Positions 52,333 to 60,438 of a stretch of DNA of 64,000 nt are shown piece after piece. Source of the stretch: Tuberibacillus calidus DSM 17572. GTDB taxonomy: Bacteria; Bacillota; Bacilli; Bacillales; Sporolactobacillaceae. Each line of letters opens with the position of its first letter. The stretch's first letter is position 1. The DNA is taken from NCBI RefSeq assembly GCF_000430685.1, contig NZ_AUMM01000019.1, forward strand, positions 1 through 64,000, in the 5' to 3' direction. The position numbers were made by a program, and so were the translations under genes. The notes under the pieces were generated by a model. That model searched no databases. It was not told the DNA's origin and worked only from the letters and a program-made list of their open reading frames with translations.

Positions 52333-53157
52333 ATGATGGAACCAATTTTAACCGTTTATAATCTTGACGGCACTCTTTTAAACTATCAAACGCTGTTAAG
52401 ACAATGCCCGCATCAAGTGATTGACTGCACGGATATTAAAGGGAAAAATCTGTATTGCGCGCCTAACGCTTTTGAGGAAATCAAACGGCGCCTTCTATCT
52501 GCGAAAAAGACCCCTGCCGCATTGATTGGAAGCGGCAATTACCATTATGTCACTTACCTGCACCTGTCCCGCATCGACCATCCTTTCACACTCATTTTAT
52601 TTGATCATCATACCGATTTAATGGAAAATCACGATTTATTGACTTGCGGTTCCTGGCTCTGTCAGGCTCTAAGGACGATTCCTAACCTTAAAAGAGCCGT
52701 CATCATCGGTCCGGACCCGAAAGATCTCGATAAAATTCCCCTCGACCTTCAAGAAAAAGTCACCATCTTTCCCGAAAATTGGTCAGCTATAAAAATCATC
52801 CATGCTTTTTATTCCATTTGCGATACCGATTCCATTTACATCAGCATTGATAAGGATGTTTTAAACGAAGATGACGCCAAAACCAACTGGGACCAAGGGC
52901 ATATGGCGTTAAACACTATCCTCTACTGCCTCAACGCATGGCAAATCCTAAGTTGGGACGGGCTCGATCTTTGCGGCGAGTGGCCAGACCCATCCTTTTC
53001 ACAAACGAGCGTTCAAGCCGCTCATCTTAACGAAAAAGCAAATTTGGCAATACTAAAAGCCGCGGGGCTTGTCAAACCAAACCCCAAAAAAGTTACAATC
53101 AAATCTACCGCTATCTTACGGGGAAAAAACAAACCATCACATTCTATTGGGGCTTAA
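52333..53157 (+). CDS. Divergent arginase/agmatinase-fold protein
   Basis: A 274-residue protein of the ureohydrolase fold, diverged from arginase. The metal ligands appear intact: His in 'GSGNYHYVTYL', Asp-x-His-x-Asp in 'LFDHHTDLM' and Asp-x-Asp in 'ISIDKDVLNED'. The usual GGDHS and DAHxD words are altered, and the final SxDxDxxDP lacks its proline. Such proteins hydrolyse guanidino or formimino groups or bind metals without known substrates. The ATG at 52333 follows AGGAGGGG. It is followed directly by the convergent maf gene; the two overlap by four bases. Confidence 0.75.
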   Translation: MMEPILTVYNLDGTLLNYQTLLRQCPHQVIDCTDIKGKNLYCAPNAFEEIKRRLLSAKKTPAALIGSGNYHYVTYLHLSRIDHPFTLILFDHHTDLMENHDLLTCGSWLCQALRTIPNLKRAVIIGPDPKDLDKIPLDLQEKVTIFPENWSAIKIIHAFYSICDTDSIYISIDKDVLNEDDAKTNWDQGHMALNTILYCLNAWQILSWDGLDLCGEWPDPSFSQTSVQAAHLNEKANLAILKAAGLVKPNPKKVTIKSTAILRGKNKPSHSIGA

Positions 53158-53744
53158 AGTACTTCGACACCAAGGGCAGAAAGCATGTCCCGAACGAGGG
53201 CAAGCGGCAGACCAACGACCGCAAAATAATCACCCTCGATTTTTTCTATAAGCGATGCGCCAAGTCCCTGAATCCCGTAGGCTCCGGCTTTATCCATTGG
53301 TTCACCTGTGGCGATATAACGTTGTATTTGGCGGTCGGAAAGCGGCTTCATTGTCACTTTAACCGCACGATAGTCAATGATTTTTTTACCGGTTTCCGCA
53401 TGCATCGAAGCAACGCCGCTGTATACTGTATGTCTTTCTCCCTGCAACCGTTTAAGCATGCGAAACGCATCATCAGCATCGCAAGGTTTCCCGAGTATGT
53501 CCCCGTTATGGACGACAATCGTGTCACCAGAAATGATGATGAAGTCTTTTTTTGCCCCTATTTTCTCCCATGCTGCGATCATTTTTCGTTTGGCAAGTGT
53601 TTGAACAACCTCGTGGGGAGCGAGGTTTTGATCCACCGTTTCATCGACAGGATTTTGGACGACTTCAACCGGTAATCCCAGGCGTTGAATCAGTTCTTTT
53701 CGGCGCGGTGAGGATGATGCCAGTATTATTTTTGTTTCGGACAA
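53154..53744 (-). CDS. maf: Maf-family nucleotide pyrophosphatase
   Basis: A 196-residue Maf protein hydrolysing dTTP, UTP or modified nucleotides to monophosphates. The P-loop-like 'LASSSPRRKELIQRLGL', 'NPVDETVD', 'SGDTIVVHNGDILGKP' and 'GAYGIQGLGASLIEKIEGDYFAVVGLP' are all present. The TTG at 53744 lies nine bases after AAAGGAAG and aligns with the family start; longer frames are without a site. In B. subtilis maf is next to mreB/radC; here it stands alone, so it may be a second paralogue. Confidence 0.92.
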   Translation of the reverse strand: MSETKIILASSSPRRKELIQRLGLPVEVVQNPVDETVDQNLAPHEVVQTLAKRKMIAAWEKIGAKKDFIIISGDTIVVHNGDILGKPCDADDAFRMLKRLQGERHTVYSGVASMHAETGKKIIDYRAVKVTMKPLSDRQIQRYIATGEPMDKAGAYGIQGLGASLIEKIEGDYFAVVGLPLALVRDMLSALGVEVL

Positions 53745-53984
53745 GTTGTACCACTTCCTTTCTTTTTTCGTGAAATACTGAAAAATCAGGAGTGACTGAC
53801 ACCGAGTACCCATTTCCCCTATTTATACCGTTTGTGCTGTTATTTTTCAAATCCATAAATTACAGTTAATTTACAAATATGCAATAATTCAATTTAAATG
53901 ATTTGACAAACATACTTTTAGCATGTACTATGTTAGAGTAATTATCTGATAAATATATTTTTTTAGAAAAAAGGGGGAGCAATC

Positions 53985-55490
53985 TTGGAAAATCGAGAAC
54001 AATGGGGATCACGTGCTGGATTTGTACTTGCAGCGATTGGGTCAGCGATCGGACTCGGTAACATCTGGCGTTTTCCCGCCGTAGCCTATAGTAATGGAGG
54101 TGGATCTTTTTTTATTCCTTATTTAATTGCCCTTCTTACTGCGGGCATTCCGCTTCTCATCCTAGAATTTACTATCGGCCAAAAATATCGGGGTTCTGCC
54201 CCGCTCTCACTCGGGCGTATATCTAAAAAAGGAGAATGGCTCGGTTGGTGGCAAGTGCTCGTGTCCTTCTTTATCTCCACCTATTATCCAATTATCGTGG
54301 CTTGGGCCCTTTCTTATACCATCTTTTCTTTTAAATTAAGTTGGGGTAATGACACGGGAAGCTTTTTTGCCAAAGATTATGCTCAATTCGGCCTTGTCGC
54401 TCCTGGACAAATGGGCGGCATTGTCTGGCAAGTTTTTATACCTCTCGTCATTGTCTGGGCTGTTGTCTTTATCATCCTTTTTAAAGGAGTACGTAAAGGA
54501 ATCGAAAAGGCAAACAAGTTTTTCATTCCGATGCTCGTTATCCTCTTTACGATCATCGTTATTCGTGCCGTTACCTTGGATGGAGCTTCAGCCGGTCTCG
54601 AAGCCTTTTTTAAACCAGATTGGTCGAAGATTATGGACGGTAGCGTTTGGGTTGCCGCCTATAGTCAAATTTTCTTTAGCTTGTCCATTGCTTTTGGTAT
54701 TATGATTGCTTATGCGAGTTATTTACCAAGAAAATCTGATATTACCAACAATGCCTTTATAACTGGGTTGAGCAATTCCGGGTTTGAACTGTTAGCTGGA
54801 ATCGGCGTATTTGCGGCTCTTGGCTTTATGGCCCAAGCGGAAGGCGTATCCGTCGATAAAGTGGCTGCCGGTGGACCGAATTTGGTCTTCGTCGTCCTTC
54901 CGAAAATCATTAACACGTTACCGGCCTTCCAAGGTGTTTTTGGCGTTCTGTTTTTCCTATCCATCATCTTTGCCGGCTTGACGTCTCTGATTTCCATCGT
55001 GGAAGCCTACGTTTCGGCTGTGCAGGATAAATTTAACATCTCACGCAAAAAAGCGATAGGTTATGGTGCCGGGATTTCAGCAATCATTTCCATCGTCTAT
55101 GCCACAAAAGGCGGATTGTATTTTCTTGATAATGTGGATCACTTCGTCAATTCTTACGGGATTGCGCTTGCTGGCCTTATTGAGGTCGTTCTAATTGCTT
55201 GGGTCTTCAAAAAACTCGGTGATCTGCAAAATCATGCCAATAGTATGTCGGACATGCGTCTTGGCCTTTGGTGGAAAATCTGCTTAAGCATCATTACCCC
55301 CATTGTTTTGGGCTACATGATGATTGACAGCATTATCCACGATTTCAAAGAGCCTTATAGCGGATATACTTGGGGCTTTTTATCGATCGGTATCGCTTGC
55401 GCCGTGATTGCATTAGTTGCCGGTATTTATCTAGCGGCATTAAAGTGGAAAAAGAATTTAAGTGAAGAAACACAAAAGGAGGTCAGCTGA
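53985..55490 (+). CDS. Sodium-dependent NSS-family transporter
   Basis: A 501-residue neurotransmitter:sodium symporter with about 12 helices. 'RAGFVLAAIGSAIGLGNIWRFPAVAYSNGGGSF' in outline is the sodium- and substrate-binding first helix. Amino acids are the expected substrates; with the MetS-like subunit just downstream, methionine or alanine are candidates by analogy with MetPS of Corynebacterium glutamicum. The TTG start follows AAGGGGGAGC. Confidence 0.93.
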   Translation: MENREQWGSRAGFVLAAIGSAIGLGNIWRFPAVAYSNGGGSFFIPYLIALLTAGIPLLILEFTIGQKYRGSAPLSLGRISKKGEWLGWWQVLVSFFISTYYPIIVAWALSYTIFSFKLSWGNDTGSFFAKDYAQFGLVAPGQMGGIVWQVFIPLVIVWAVVFIILFKGVRKGIEKANKFFIPMLVILFTIIVIRAVTLDGASAGLEAFFKPDWSKIMDGSVWVAAYSQIFFSLSIAFGIMIAYASYLPRKSDITNNAFITGLSNSGFELLAGIGVFAALGFMAQAEGVSVDKVAAGGPNLVFVVLPKIINTLPAFQGVFGVLFFLSIIFAGLTSLISIVEAYVSAVQDKFNISRKKAIGYGAGISAIISIVYATKGGLYFLDNVDHFVNSYGIALAGLIEVVLIAWVFKKLGDLQNHANSMSDMRLGLWWKICLSIITPIVLGYMMIDSIIHDFKEPYSGYTWGFLSIGIACAVIALVAGIYLAALKWKKNLSEETQKEVS

Positions 55491-55491
55491 T

Positions 55492-55599
55492 ATGTCAGGA
55501 GGAGCAATTACGATGATGGTGATCGGCATGGTGATCCTCTGGGGCGGCCTCATCGCAAGCATTATCAACATGATGGTAAAATCCTCAAAAAACCAATGA
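55492..55599 (+). CDS. MetS-family small subunit of the NSS transporter
   Basis: A 35-residue peptide with one membrane helix (ITMMVIGMVILWGGLIASI) and a short basic tail, matching the MetS family of small NSS-associated proteins. Only one base separates it from the stop of the transporter gene, and AGGAGG-like sequence overlaps that gene's end. In C. glutamicum MetS is required with MetP for methionine uptake; the equivalent role here is inferred. Confidence 0.85.
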   Translation: MSGGAITMMVIGMVILWGGLIASIINMMVKSSKNQ

Positions 55600-55640
55600 A
55601 AGATTTAGAAGCGCTGATCTTTAACTAAAAGACTACATAA

Positions 55641-55685
55641 AAGGGTGAACCATTATTAACCATCTGTTCACCCTTTCTTTTTTTA
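55641..55685 (+). terminator. Terminator of the NSS-MetS operon
   Basis: AAGGGTGAAC (55641-55650) pairs with GTTCACCCTT (55666-55675), followed by CTTTTTTTAT. Confidence 0.9.
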
Positions 55686-55729
55686 TATTGGTAAGAGGTC
55701 TTAAAATTTCCAAGGCCAGCATAAGGGCA

Positions 55730-55770
55730 ACGAAGGCTCTGCCATCGCCTATAAGGATTGGCAGAGCCCC
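55730..55770. repeat. Dispersed GGCTCTG hairpin, copy D
   Basis: GGCTCTGCC and GGCAGAGCC form a perfect 9-bp stem with a loop of about 18 bases, followed by CCGTTTTC. It shares the GGCTCTG...CAGAGCC core with elements at 1.0, 14.5 and 30.4 kb, but not their right-hand modules. Confidence 0.5.
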
Positions 55771-55883
55771 GTTTTCTATAGCAGAGCTAAATTTTCATTA
55801 GCAGGCTAATTTATCTAAAGCAAAACCAAGTTTCGTTAGCGCTGCAAGTTTATCTTAACAACGAAAAATTTACAAACTTAATA

Positions 55884-55912
55884 TTGAACTCCATATTTTA
55901 ATCGAGTAATAT
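55884..55912 (+). promoter_or_regulatory. Sigma-A-type promoter of the MFS exporter leader
   Basis: TTGAAC (55884-55889), a 17-base spacer and TAATAT (55907-55912) make a near-consensus vegetative promoter. Transcription would start near 55919, about 30 bases before the leader ORF. Confidence 0.65.
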
Positions 55913-55947
55913 TTATATATCTGTATTAGAAAGGTGATATAAAACCA

Positions 55948-55959
55948 ATGAACAACTAA
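55948..55959 (+). CDS. Three-codon leader ORF (Met-Asn-Asn)
   Basis: ATG AAC AAC TAA lies behind an AAAGGTGAT ribosome site (about 55930-55938). Its stop codon overlaps the left arm of the attenuator hairpin. Very short leader ORFs coupled to terminators are known upstream of antibiotic-resistance genes in Gram-positive bacteria. Translation of this one is inferred. Confidence 0.5.
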   Translation: MNN

Positions 55960-56023
55960 TCCTGTTTAGATGCTTTTCGTCAATATAACGAAATCATTCT
56001 GGATAGGATTGGTCTATTTTTTT
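55958..56023 (+). terminator. Attenuator hairpin in the MFS exporter leader
   Basis: AATCCTGTTTAGATG (55958-55972) pairs with CATTCTGGATAGGATT (55995-56010) with G-U pairs and one bulge. An inner TTTCGT/ACGAAA stem (55975-55980, 55988-55993) closes on a 7-base loop. TATTTTTTT follows at 56015-56023. It can end transcription before the MFS gene. Confidence 0.7.
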
Positions 56024-56088
56024 CATATCGATACAGTGATTTATCGTTTTTCGCCGTAGGCCCCCTATCCGGATTAAGGATAAGGAGG
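55998..56088 (+). promoter_or_regulatory. Antiterminator / SD-sequestering switch of the MFS exporter
   Basis: The right terminator arm TCTGGATAGG (55998-56007) is also complementary to CCTATCCGGA (56064-56073), 10 pairs with one G-U. The same CCTATCC can instead pair with GGATAAGG (56078-56085), which overlaps the ribosome site AAGGAGG (56082-56088). The two states therefore oppose each other: terminator plus closed SD, or antiterminator plus open SD. Confidence 0.6.
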
Positions 56089-56095
56089 TTTTTTT

Positions 56096-57337
56096 ATGAG
56101 TAAAAATTCAACCGATGTAACGATTGGGGCTCTATTTCGAAGTCGGGTCATTCGTACTCTTATGCTTTCAACGCTTTTTCTACAAATCGGCATATGGGTG
56201 CGGAATTATTCCATTTTGTTGTTTGTCGTAGAAAAGACAAATGAAAATCCGGTGGCTGTTTCGCTTATTTCAGTAGCCGAATTTGCGCCGATCTTTATTT
56301 TCTCCTTTATTGGAGGCACATTTGCCGATCGCTGGCTACCGAAACGGACGATGATCTGGTGTGATTTCTTGAGCGCCGTTTCTGTCTTTGCGGTCTTGCT
56401 AACGCTTATTTTTGGAAGCTGGAAGGTCATCTTCTTTGCAACCCTTGTGTCCTCGATTTTGTCACAGTTTTCCCAGCCTTCCGGAATGAAACTGTTTAAA
56501 TTGCATGTCAAAGAAGAACTGATCCAAATGGGCATGTCCATCTACCAAACGCTATTTGCCGTATTTTTGATCTTGGGACCTGTCCTTGGCACTTTTGTCT
56601 ATGAGCATTTTGGCATTGATACCGCCATTGCCATTATGGGTGTTGCCTTTTTAATGTCGGCTGCGGTACTCTTTATGCTTCCAAAGGATTATAAGGCGGA
56701 GGAGAATGCAGTAAAAACGACAGTCCTTGAGGAAATGAAGGCCGGTTTTAGTTATGTATGGCACAGCCGGATATTGACATTACTAGGATGCTGCTTTGCG
56801 GCAGCCGGATTAGCAATCGGGATGACACAACCACTTGCGGTATTTCTTGTCACCGAAAAACTTGGTTTGCCAAAAGAACAGCTGCAATGGCTAATGGCGG
56901 CCTTTGGCGTCGGTATGATCCTAGGCGGTGGACTTACCGTCGGTATGGCGAAAAAAACACCGCCGCAAATCTTGCTCGCCTTAGGAATGTCAGCAAGCGC
57001 AGTCGGTTTTTCTGTACTCGGTATTTCAGAATTTTTCTGGCTGACGCTTGGTGCACAATTTTTGAGCGGTTTATTTATGCCGTGTATTCAAATCGGGATC
57101 AATACTATGATCCTGAAAAACACGGAAGCGGCTTTTATCGGCCGAGTCAATGGGATCTTAAACCCGTTATTTATGGGAACGATGGTGCTGATGATGGCCT
57201 TAAGCGGCTGGCTAAAGAAAACCTTCTCCCTTTTGGGCTTGTACGAAGGTTCTGCCTTGCTCTTTGTCATAGGCATTCTCTTCCTCGTGCCATTATTTAA
57301 ACCCTCAAAAGCGTTGAAAAAAAGTGAAGAGGCATAA
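56096..57337 (+). CDS. MFS efflux transporter under attenuator control
   Basis: A 413-residue major facilitator with about 12 helices, resembling macrolide-efflux (Mef-like) and other drug-exporter MFS proteins. 'FIGGTFADRWLPKRTMIWCDFLSAVSVF' in outline is the loop 2-3 region, and 'MGMSIYQTLFAVFLILGPVLGTFVYEHFG' resembles the helix-5 antiporter motif. AAGGAGG lies seven bases before the ATG. The regulated leader (promoter, three-codon ORF, attenuator, SD hairpin) suggests induction by a ribosome-targeting compound, an inference from architecture. Confidence 0.85.
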   Translation: MSKNSTDVTIGALFRSRVIRTLMLSTLFLQIGIWVRNYSILLFVVEKTNENPVAVSLISVAEFAPIFIFSFIGGTFADRWLPKRTMIWCDFLSAVSVFAVLLTLIFGSWKVIFFATLVSSILSQFSQPSGMKLFKLHVKEELIQMGMSIYQTLFAVFLILGPVLGTFVYEHFGIDTAIAIMGVAFLMSAAVLFMLPKDYKAEENAVKTTVLEEMKAGFSYVWHSRILTLLGCCFAAAGLAIGMTQPLAVFLVTEKLGLPKEQLQWLMAAFGVGMILGGGLTVGMAKKTPPQILLALGMSASAVGFSVLGISEFFWLTLGAQFLSGLFMPCIQIGINTMILKNTEAAFIGRVNGILNPLFMGTMVLMMALSGWLKKTFSLLGLYEGSALLFVIGILFLVPLFKPSKALKKSEEA

Positions 57338-57435
57338 CCAAGAGGCATTAAATGAGGATTAGTATGCAAGATGGCGAAGTTGAAAAAGGACACCGCCAAA
57401 GGCGATGAGCTGGCTCAAAAAATATCTAGTACAAA

Positions 57436-57478
57436 AAGGTTCCGACGATCGATAGACGGTCATCGGAACCTTCTTTCA
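57436..57478. terminator. Terminator between the MFS gene and the GNAT gene
   Basis: AAGGTTCCGA (57436-57445) pairs with TCGGAACCTT (57463-57472), with TCTTTCATT after it. The A-run upstream allows use by the convergent gene. Confidence 0.85.
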
Positions 57479-57506
57479 TTATTTAAGATACATTATATCC
57501 TATCCA

Positions 57507-58388
57507 TTAAAATCTTTTTATCATAAACACATGTTCCGTCATTTTTAAAAATCCGATCGACTCTAGCCTCTCTACCATCTGCCAATCAGAGGCTAAAATG
57601 GATGTGATAACAGGGACGTTTTTCCCGATGATAGACTGCAAATGCCGAAAGCCCAATGAAAAAATTCTTTCTGCGTCCGGGTGGTCTTCCTCAATTCGCC
57701 ATTGATGAATGGTTACAGTGGACAGGTTGTGGCTTTGATCGTATCTTCTTTTAAAAATAAGATGTCCGACTCGCTGGGCGTTACCATCAAGAATCGTCAA
57801 AAGCTCTCCATCGCTCCTTAAGCTTTGCCATTGGTTTCGCCAAGGCACGATGCGGATATCATGGAAAAAGCGGGCTTCCTGTGCTACTGACTTTTCCACT
57901 TGAAAAGACGTTAATTCTGAAGGCGGCCAGTCTTCAGCGTCATCTGCATATAATTCCCCTTTTAAAAGCAAAAGACGATCAACGATTTCAAAATCCAGAT
58001 GGCTATATAAATCAATCATCTCTTCATTTTCGGCGTTGACCTCAAGAGTTGCGAGGGTTACGCCTTCCTCTTCAAAAGCGGCCATGACGGTATCGAGCAT
58101 CACTTCACGAACATGATGATCGCGATATTCCGGCAACACGACATTTTCACAGATCCAAGCCACTTTTTCCCCGCCCATTTCGCGCACACCCGATAAGACA
58201 AATCCGACCGGTTGTTTTTGATCATAGGTCACAACTGATAAAACTGGGGACAATCCTTCGCGGCCGAAACGCGCCGCAAAATGGCGAATGTTTCTTTCCT
58301 TATCATAAAAAATATCATGATCATTCTGATGGAGAACGGATACGGCCTCTTCCAACGGGACTTCATGCATTCGTTTGACAACTAACAT
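57507..58388 (-). CDS. Tandem-domain GNAT acetyltransferase
   Basis: A 293-residue protein with two GNAT-like halves. The first has 'VSVLHQNDHDIFYDKERNIRHFAARFG' and the acetyl-CoA region 'VCENVVLPEYRDHHVREVMLDTVMAAFEEEG' in outline. The second half (from about residue 150) has the fold's strand pattern but a weaker cofactor loop, suggesting one active domain. The substrate is unknown. The ATG at 58388 lies after GGGGG; a longer frame from 58439 has no site. Confidence 0.75.
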   Translation of the reverse strand: MLVVKRMHEVPLEEAVSVLHQNDHDIFYDKERNIRHFAARFGREGLSPVLSVVTYDQKQPVGFVLSGVREMGGEKVAWICENVVLPEYRDHHVREVMLDTVMAAFEEEGVTLATLEVNAENEEMIDLYSHLDFEIVDRLLLLKGELYADDAEDWPPSELTSFQVEKSVAQEARFFHDIRIVPWRNQWQSLRSDGELLTILDGNAQRVGHLIFKRRYDQSHNLSTVTIHQWRIEEDHPDAERIFSLGFRHLQSIIGKNVPVITSILASDWQMVERLESIGFLKMTEHVFMIKRF

Positions 58389-58524
58389 GCCCGGACCCCC
58401 ATACAGACAGCTATAAATATTGTTACTAATATAATGCATGAATTTTCGGACAAGGTAAAGGTTTTATTTTGTTTTCATCTAATAGTTCGGGCATACGCCG
58501 CTTTTTGCACTGGTAAGAAAATAG

Positions 58525-58552
58525 AAAAAAGCTCTCCTCCGAAGAAGAGAGC
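58525..58552. terminator. Terminator of the DUF1992 gene
   Basis: GCTCTC (58531-58536) and GAGAGC (58547-58552) pair; A residues at 58525-58530 give the U-run on the minus strand. Confidence 0.7.
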
Positions 58553-58558
58553 AGGCAT

Positions 58559-58933
58559 CTATTTAAAAAGCTTTTTATCAATTTTTTCTTGGTACTTTTT
58601 ATAGGCGGGATTTTGTGAGATTTCCTTTTTCTCCATCAAGCGATTGTATCTCATCATTTTTTCATTGAGCTGCTTTTTCAGCGCCTCACGTTCTTGGGGA
58701 TTCGCACAAGCTGCAATCATATCATTTAATCCGATAATTTCTTTGTTAAGTTGTTTTTCGTCATCGAGCATCCCGGCGTTTTTCAACAACTTATACCCCA
58801 TGCGAAGCGATTCCGGAATCCCGGAGAGGTCTTCAAGCTTGAGTGGTTTTCCTTTACCCGGCAAATGGTCGAATTCACCATTCTTTTGCGCCGTGCGTAT
58901 TTTGTCTTCCGCAATAAGTGCCACAATGTCCAT
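58559..58933 (-). CDS. DUF1992 (DnaJC28-like) protein
   Basis: A 124-residue DUF1992 protein, the conserved domain of DnaJ homologue subfamily C member 28, here without a J domain. 'IAEDKIRTAQKNGEFDHLPGKGKPLKLED' and 'PESLRMGYKLLKNAGM' are diagnostic; the rest is a helical, Lys/Glu-rich tail. The function is unknown. GGGGGCGGT precedes the ATG. Confidence 0.88.
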   Translation of the reverse strand: MDIVALIAEDKIRTAQKNGEFDHLPGKGKPLKLEDLSGIPESLRMGYKLLKNAGMLDDEKQLNKEIIGLNDMIAACANPQEREALKKQLNEKMMRYNRLMEKKEISQNPAYKKYQEKIDKKLFK

Positions 58934-59070
58934 TTTACCGCCCCCATAAAATGATTCGCCCGATCACTTGAGAGTGTCATTCACCGAACTAATCTTACTA
59001 CCAACATAAATTTGACTCATTTTATTATATCAAAATTTCTAGGAGATGGTTTGCCCAATATTCAACAAAG

Positions 59071-60390
59071 TTAAAACGCTTGTTTCACCTCACCGATAAA
59101 TGTCTGTGTTCCTAAAATAAAAATGAGGTCGGGGTGAAACTTTCGAGCTTCTCTCAATGCGGCGGTGAATGGGGTGATTTTTACCGAGGAAGCATCGTAC
59201 TTCTGTGCTATTTTCAGTGCGTCTTCCGGAAACTTCTTGTGCGAGCGGGATGCTTCGGTTATGATGAGGCGGCTTGCAAATTGCGAGCAAACTTCCATCA
59301 CGCCGTGATAATCTTTATCCTCCGGAACGGCAATGATCGATACGACCCGTTTAGCCCCGAGATGTTGAACAATGTCTTTTAAATATAAAGCAGAAGCCCG
59401 GTTGATCGTGCCGTCAAGGATGGTAAGGGGGCAATGGCTGATGATTTCACAGCGCCCAGAAAAATTGACTTGCCGTAACGCTTTCCTTACCTTTTTTACA
59501 GAGAGCGGCCGCCCAAGGACTGTTTCACATGTTTTAATCGCTGTTGCGGCATTATCCGCTTGAAAACGGCCAACGGTAGAAAGCGTAAGGTCCCTATATT
59601 CCGCCAAGTCCGTATGGACATGGAAGGTGAGCCCATGTAACCTTAACTTCTCCCCCGAAACCCACAGGCTGTGATCAAAATAGTACACGTTCGACTTTGT
59701 TTTCAACAAATCATGCATTTGCATGTAACGAAAAACATTTTCGGATTGATGGCCAATGACCGTATGCGATGTCAACGCTTTGATGATGCCGAGTTTATGA
59801 TCACAAATGGTGTAAACATCTTTACCTAACGGGCCGATATGTTCAGACATAATTGGCGTGATAACCGCCCATTCATTAGCGAGAAGATTGGTTTCATCGT
59901 AGCGGCCGCCGCGGCCGCATTCCACCACATTAATATCCGTTTTTTGTTCGCGAAAATAAATGAGTGCCGCCGTAAGAGTTATGCCGATCGGCCCAAGATA
60001 TTTTTCCGGAGGCAAGCGTCGGTCGATATCAAGCACCGGTTTTTCTAGTGCCTTCATAATGTGAACAAAATCTTCTTCAGATATCATCTCGCCGTTTACA
60101 CGAATCCGCTCTCTGAAGTCGAGAAGGTGGGGCGAGGTAAATAAGCCGACATTATAGCCGTGTTCCCTTAAAATCGATGCGATCATTCGGCTCGTTGTGC
60201 CCTTGCCTTTACTCCCAGTGACTAGGATCGTGCGGGTCCCTCTTTCCGGATGGTCGGCTCGGGTGAGGAGTTCCCTCGTTAAGGCAATATCCCTTGTCAC
60301 CGCATCGTCTGCAGCCGGAATATGATCTTTGGCACGTAAAAATGAGCGGTAAATCAAATCTTCTGCTTCTTTTTGATTGGTGATCCCCAT
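59071..60390 (-). CDS. Mur ligase/FolC-family protein, divergent
   Basis: A 439-residue ATP-dependent ligase of the Mur/FolC superfamily. The P-loop is 'VTGSKGKGTTSRMIASIL' and 'GLFTSPHLLDFRERIRVNGEMIS' matches the folate enzyme region. The Mg-site region 'VVECGRGGRYDETNLL' replaces the FolC G-L-G-G-R-x-D-x-T-N-V. The usual 'DGAHN' ribose-binding motif is here 'LDGTINRAS'. Substrate and product are unknown. It starts 48 bases after a second Mur-ligase-like gene on the same strand, forming a two-gene unit. Confidence 0.82.
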   Translation of the reverse strand: MGITNQKEAEDLIYRSFLRAKDHIPAADDAVTRDIALTRELLTRADHPERGTRTILVTGSKGKGTTSRMIASILREHGYNVGLFTSPHLLDFRERIRVNGEMISEEDFVHIMKALEKPVLDIDRRLPPEKYLGPIGITLTAALIYFREQKTDINVVECGRGGRYDETNLLANEWAVITPIMSEHIGPLGKDVYTICDHKLGIIKALTSHTVIGHQSENVFRYMQMHDLLKTKSNVYYFDHSLWVSGEKLRLHGLTFHVHTDLAEYRDLTLSTVGRFQADNAATAIKTCETVLGRPLSVKKVRKALRQVNFSGRCEIISHCPLTILDGTINRASALYLKDIVQHLGAKRVVSIIAVPEDKDYHGVMEVCSQFASRLIITEASRSHKKFPEDALKIAQKYDASSVKITPFTAALREARKFHPDLIFILGTQTFIGEVKQAF

Positions 60391-60438
60391 CGTCCTTCAC
60401 CCCCATACATACTGTCCAACTGGCTCAGTTGGAACTTC

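Noticed and set aside
55971-56060. 29-codon frame inside the MFS attenuator as an alternative leader peptide
   Set aside because: No ribosome site precedes its ATG, and the attenuator stem would block it; the three-codon ORF has both site and position in its favour.
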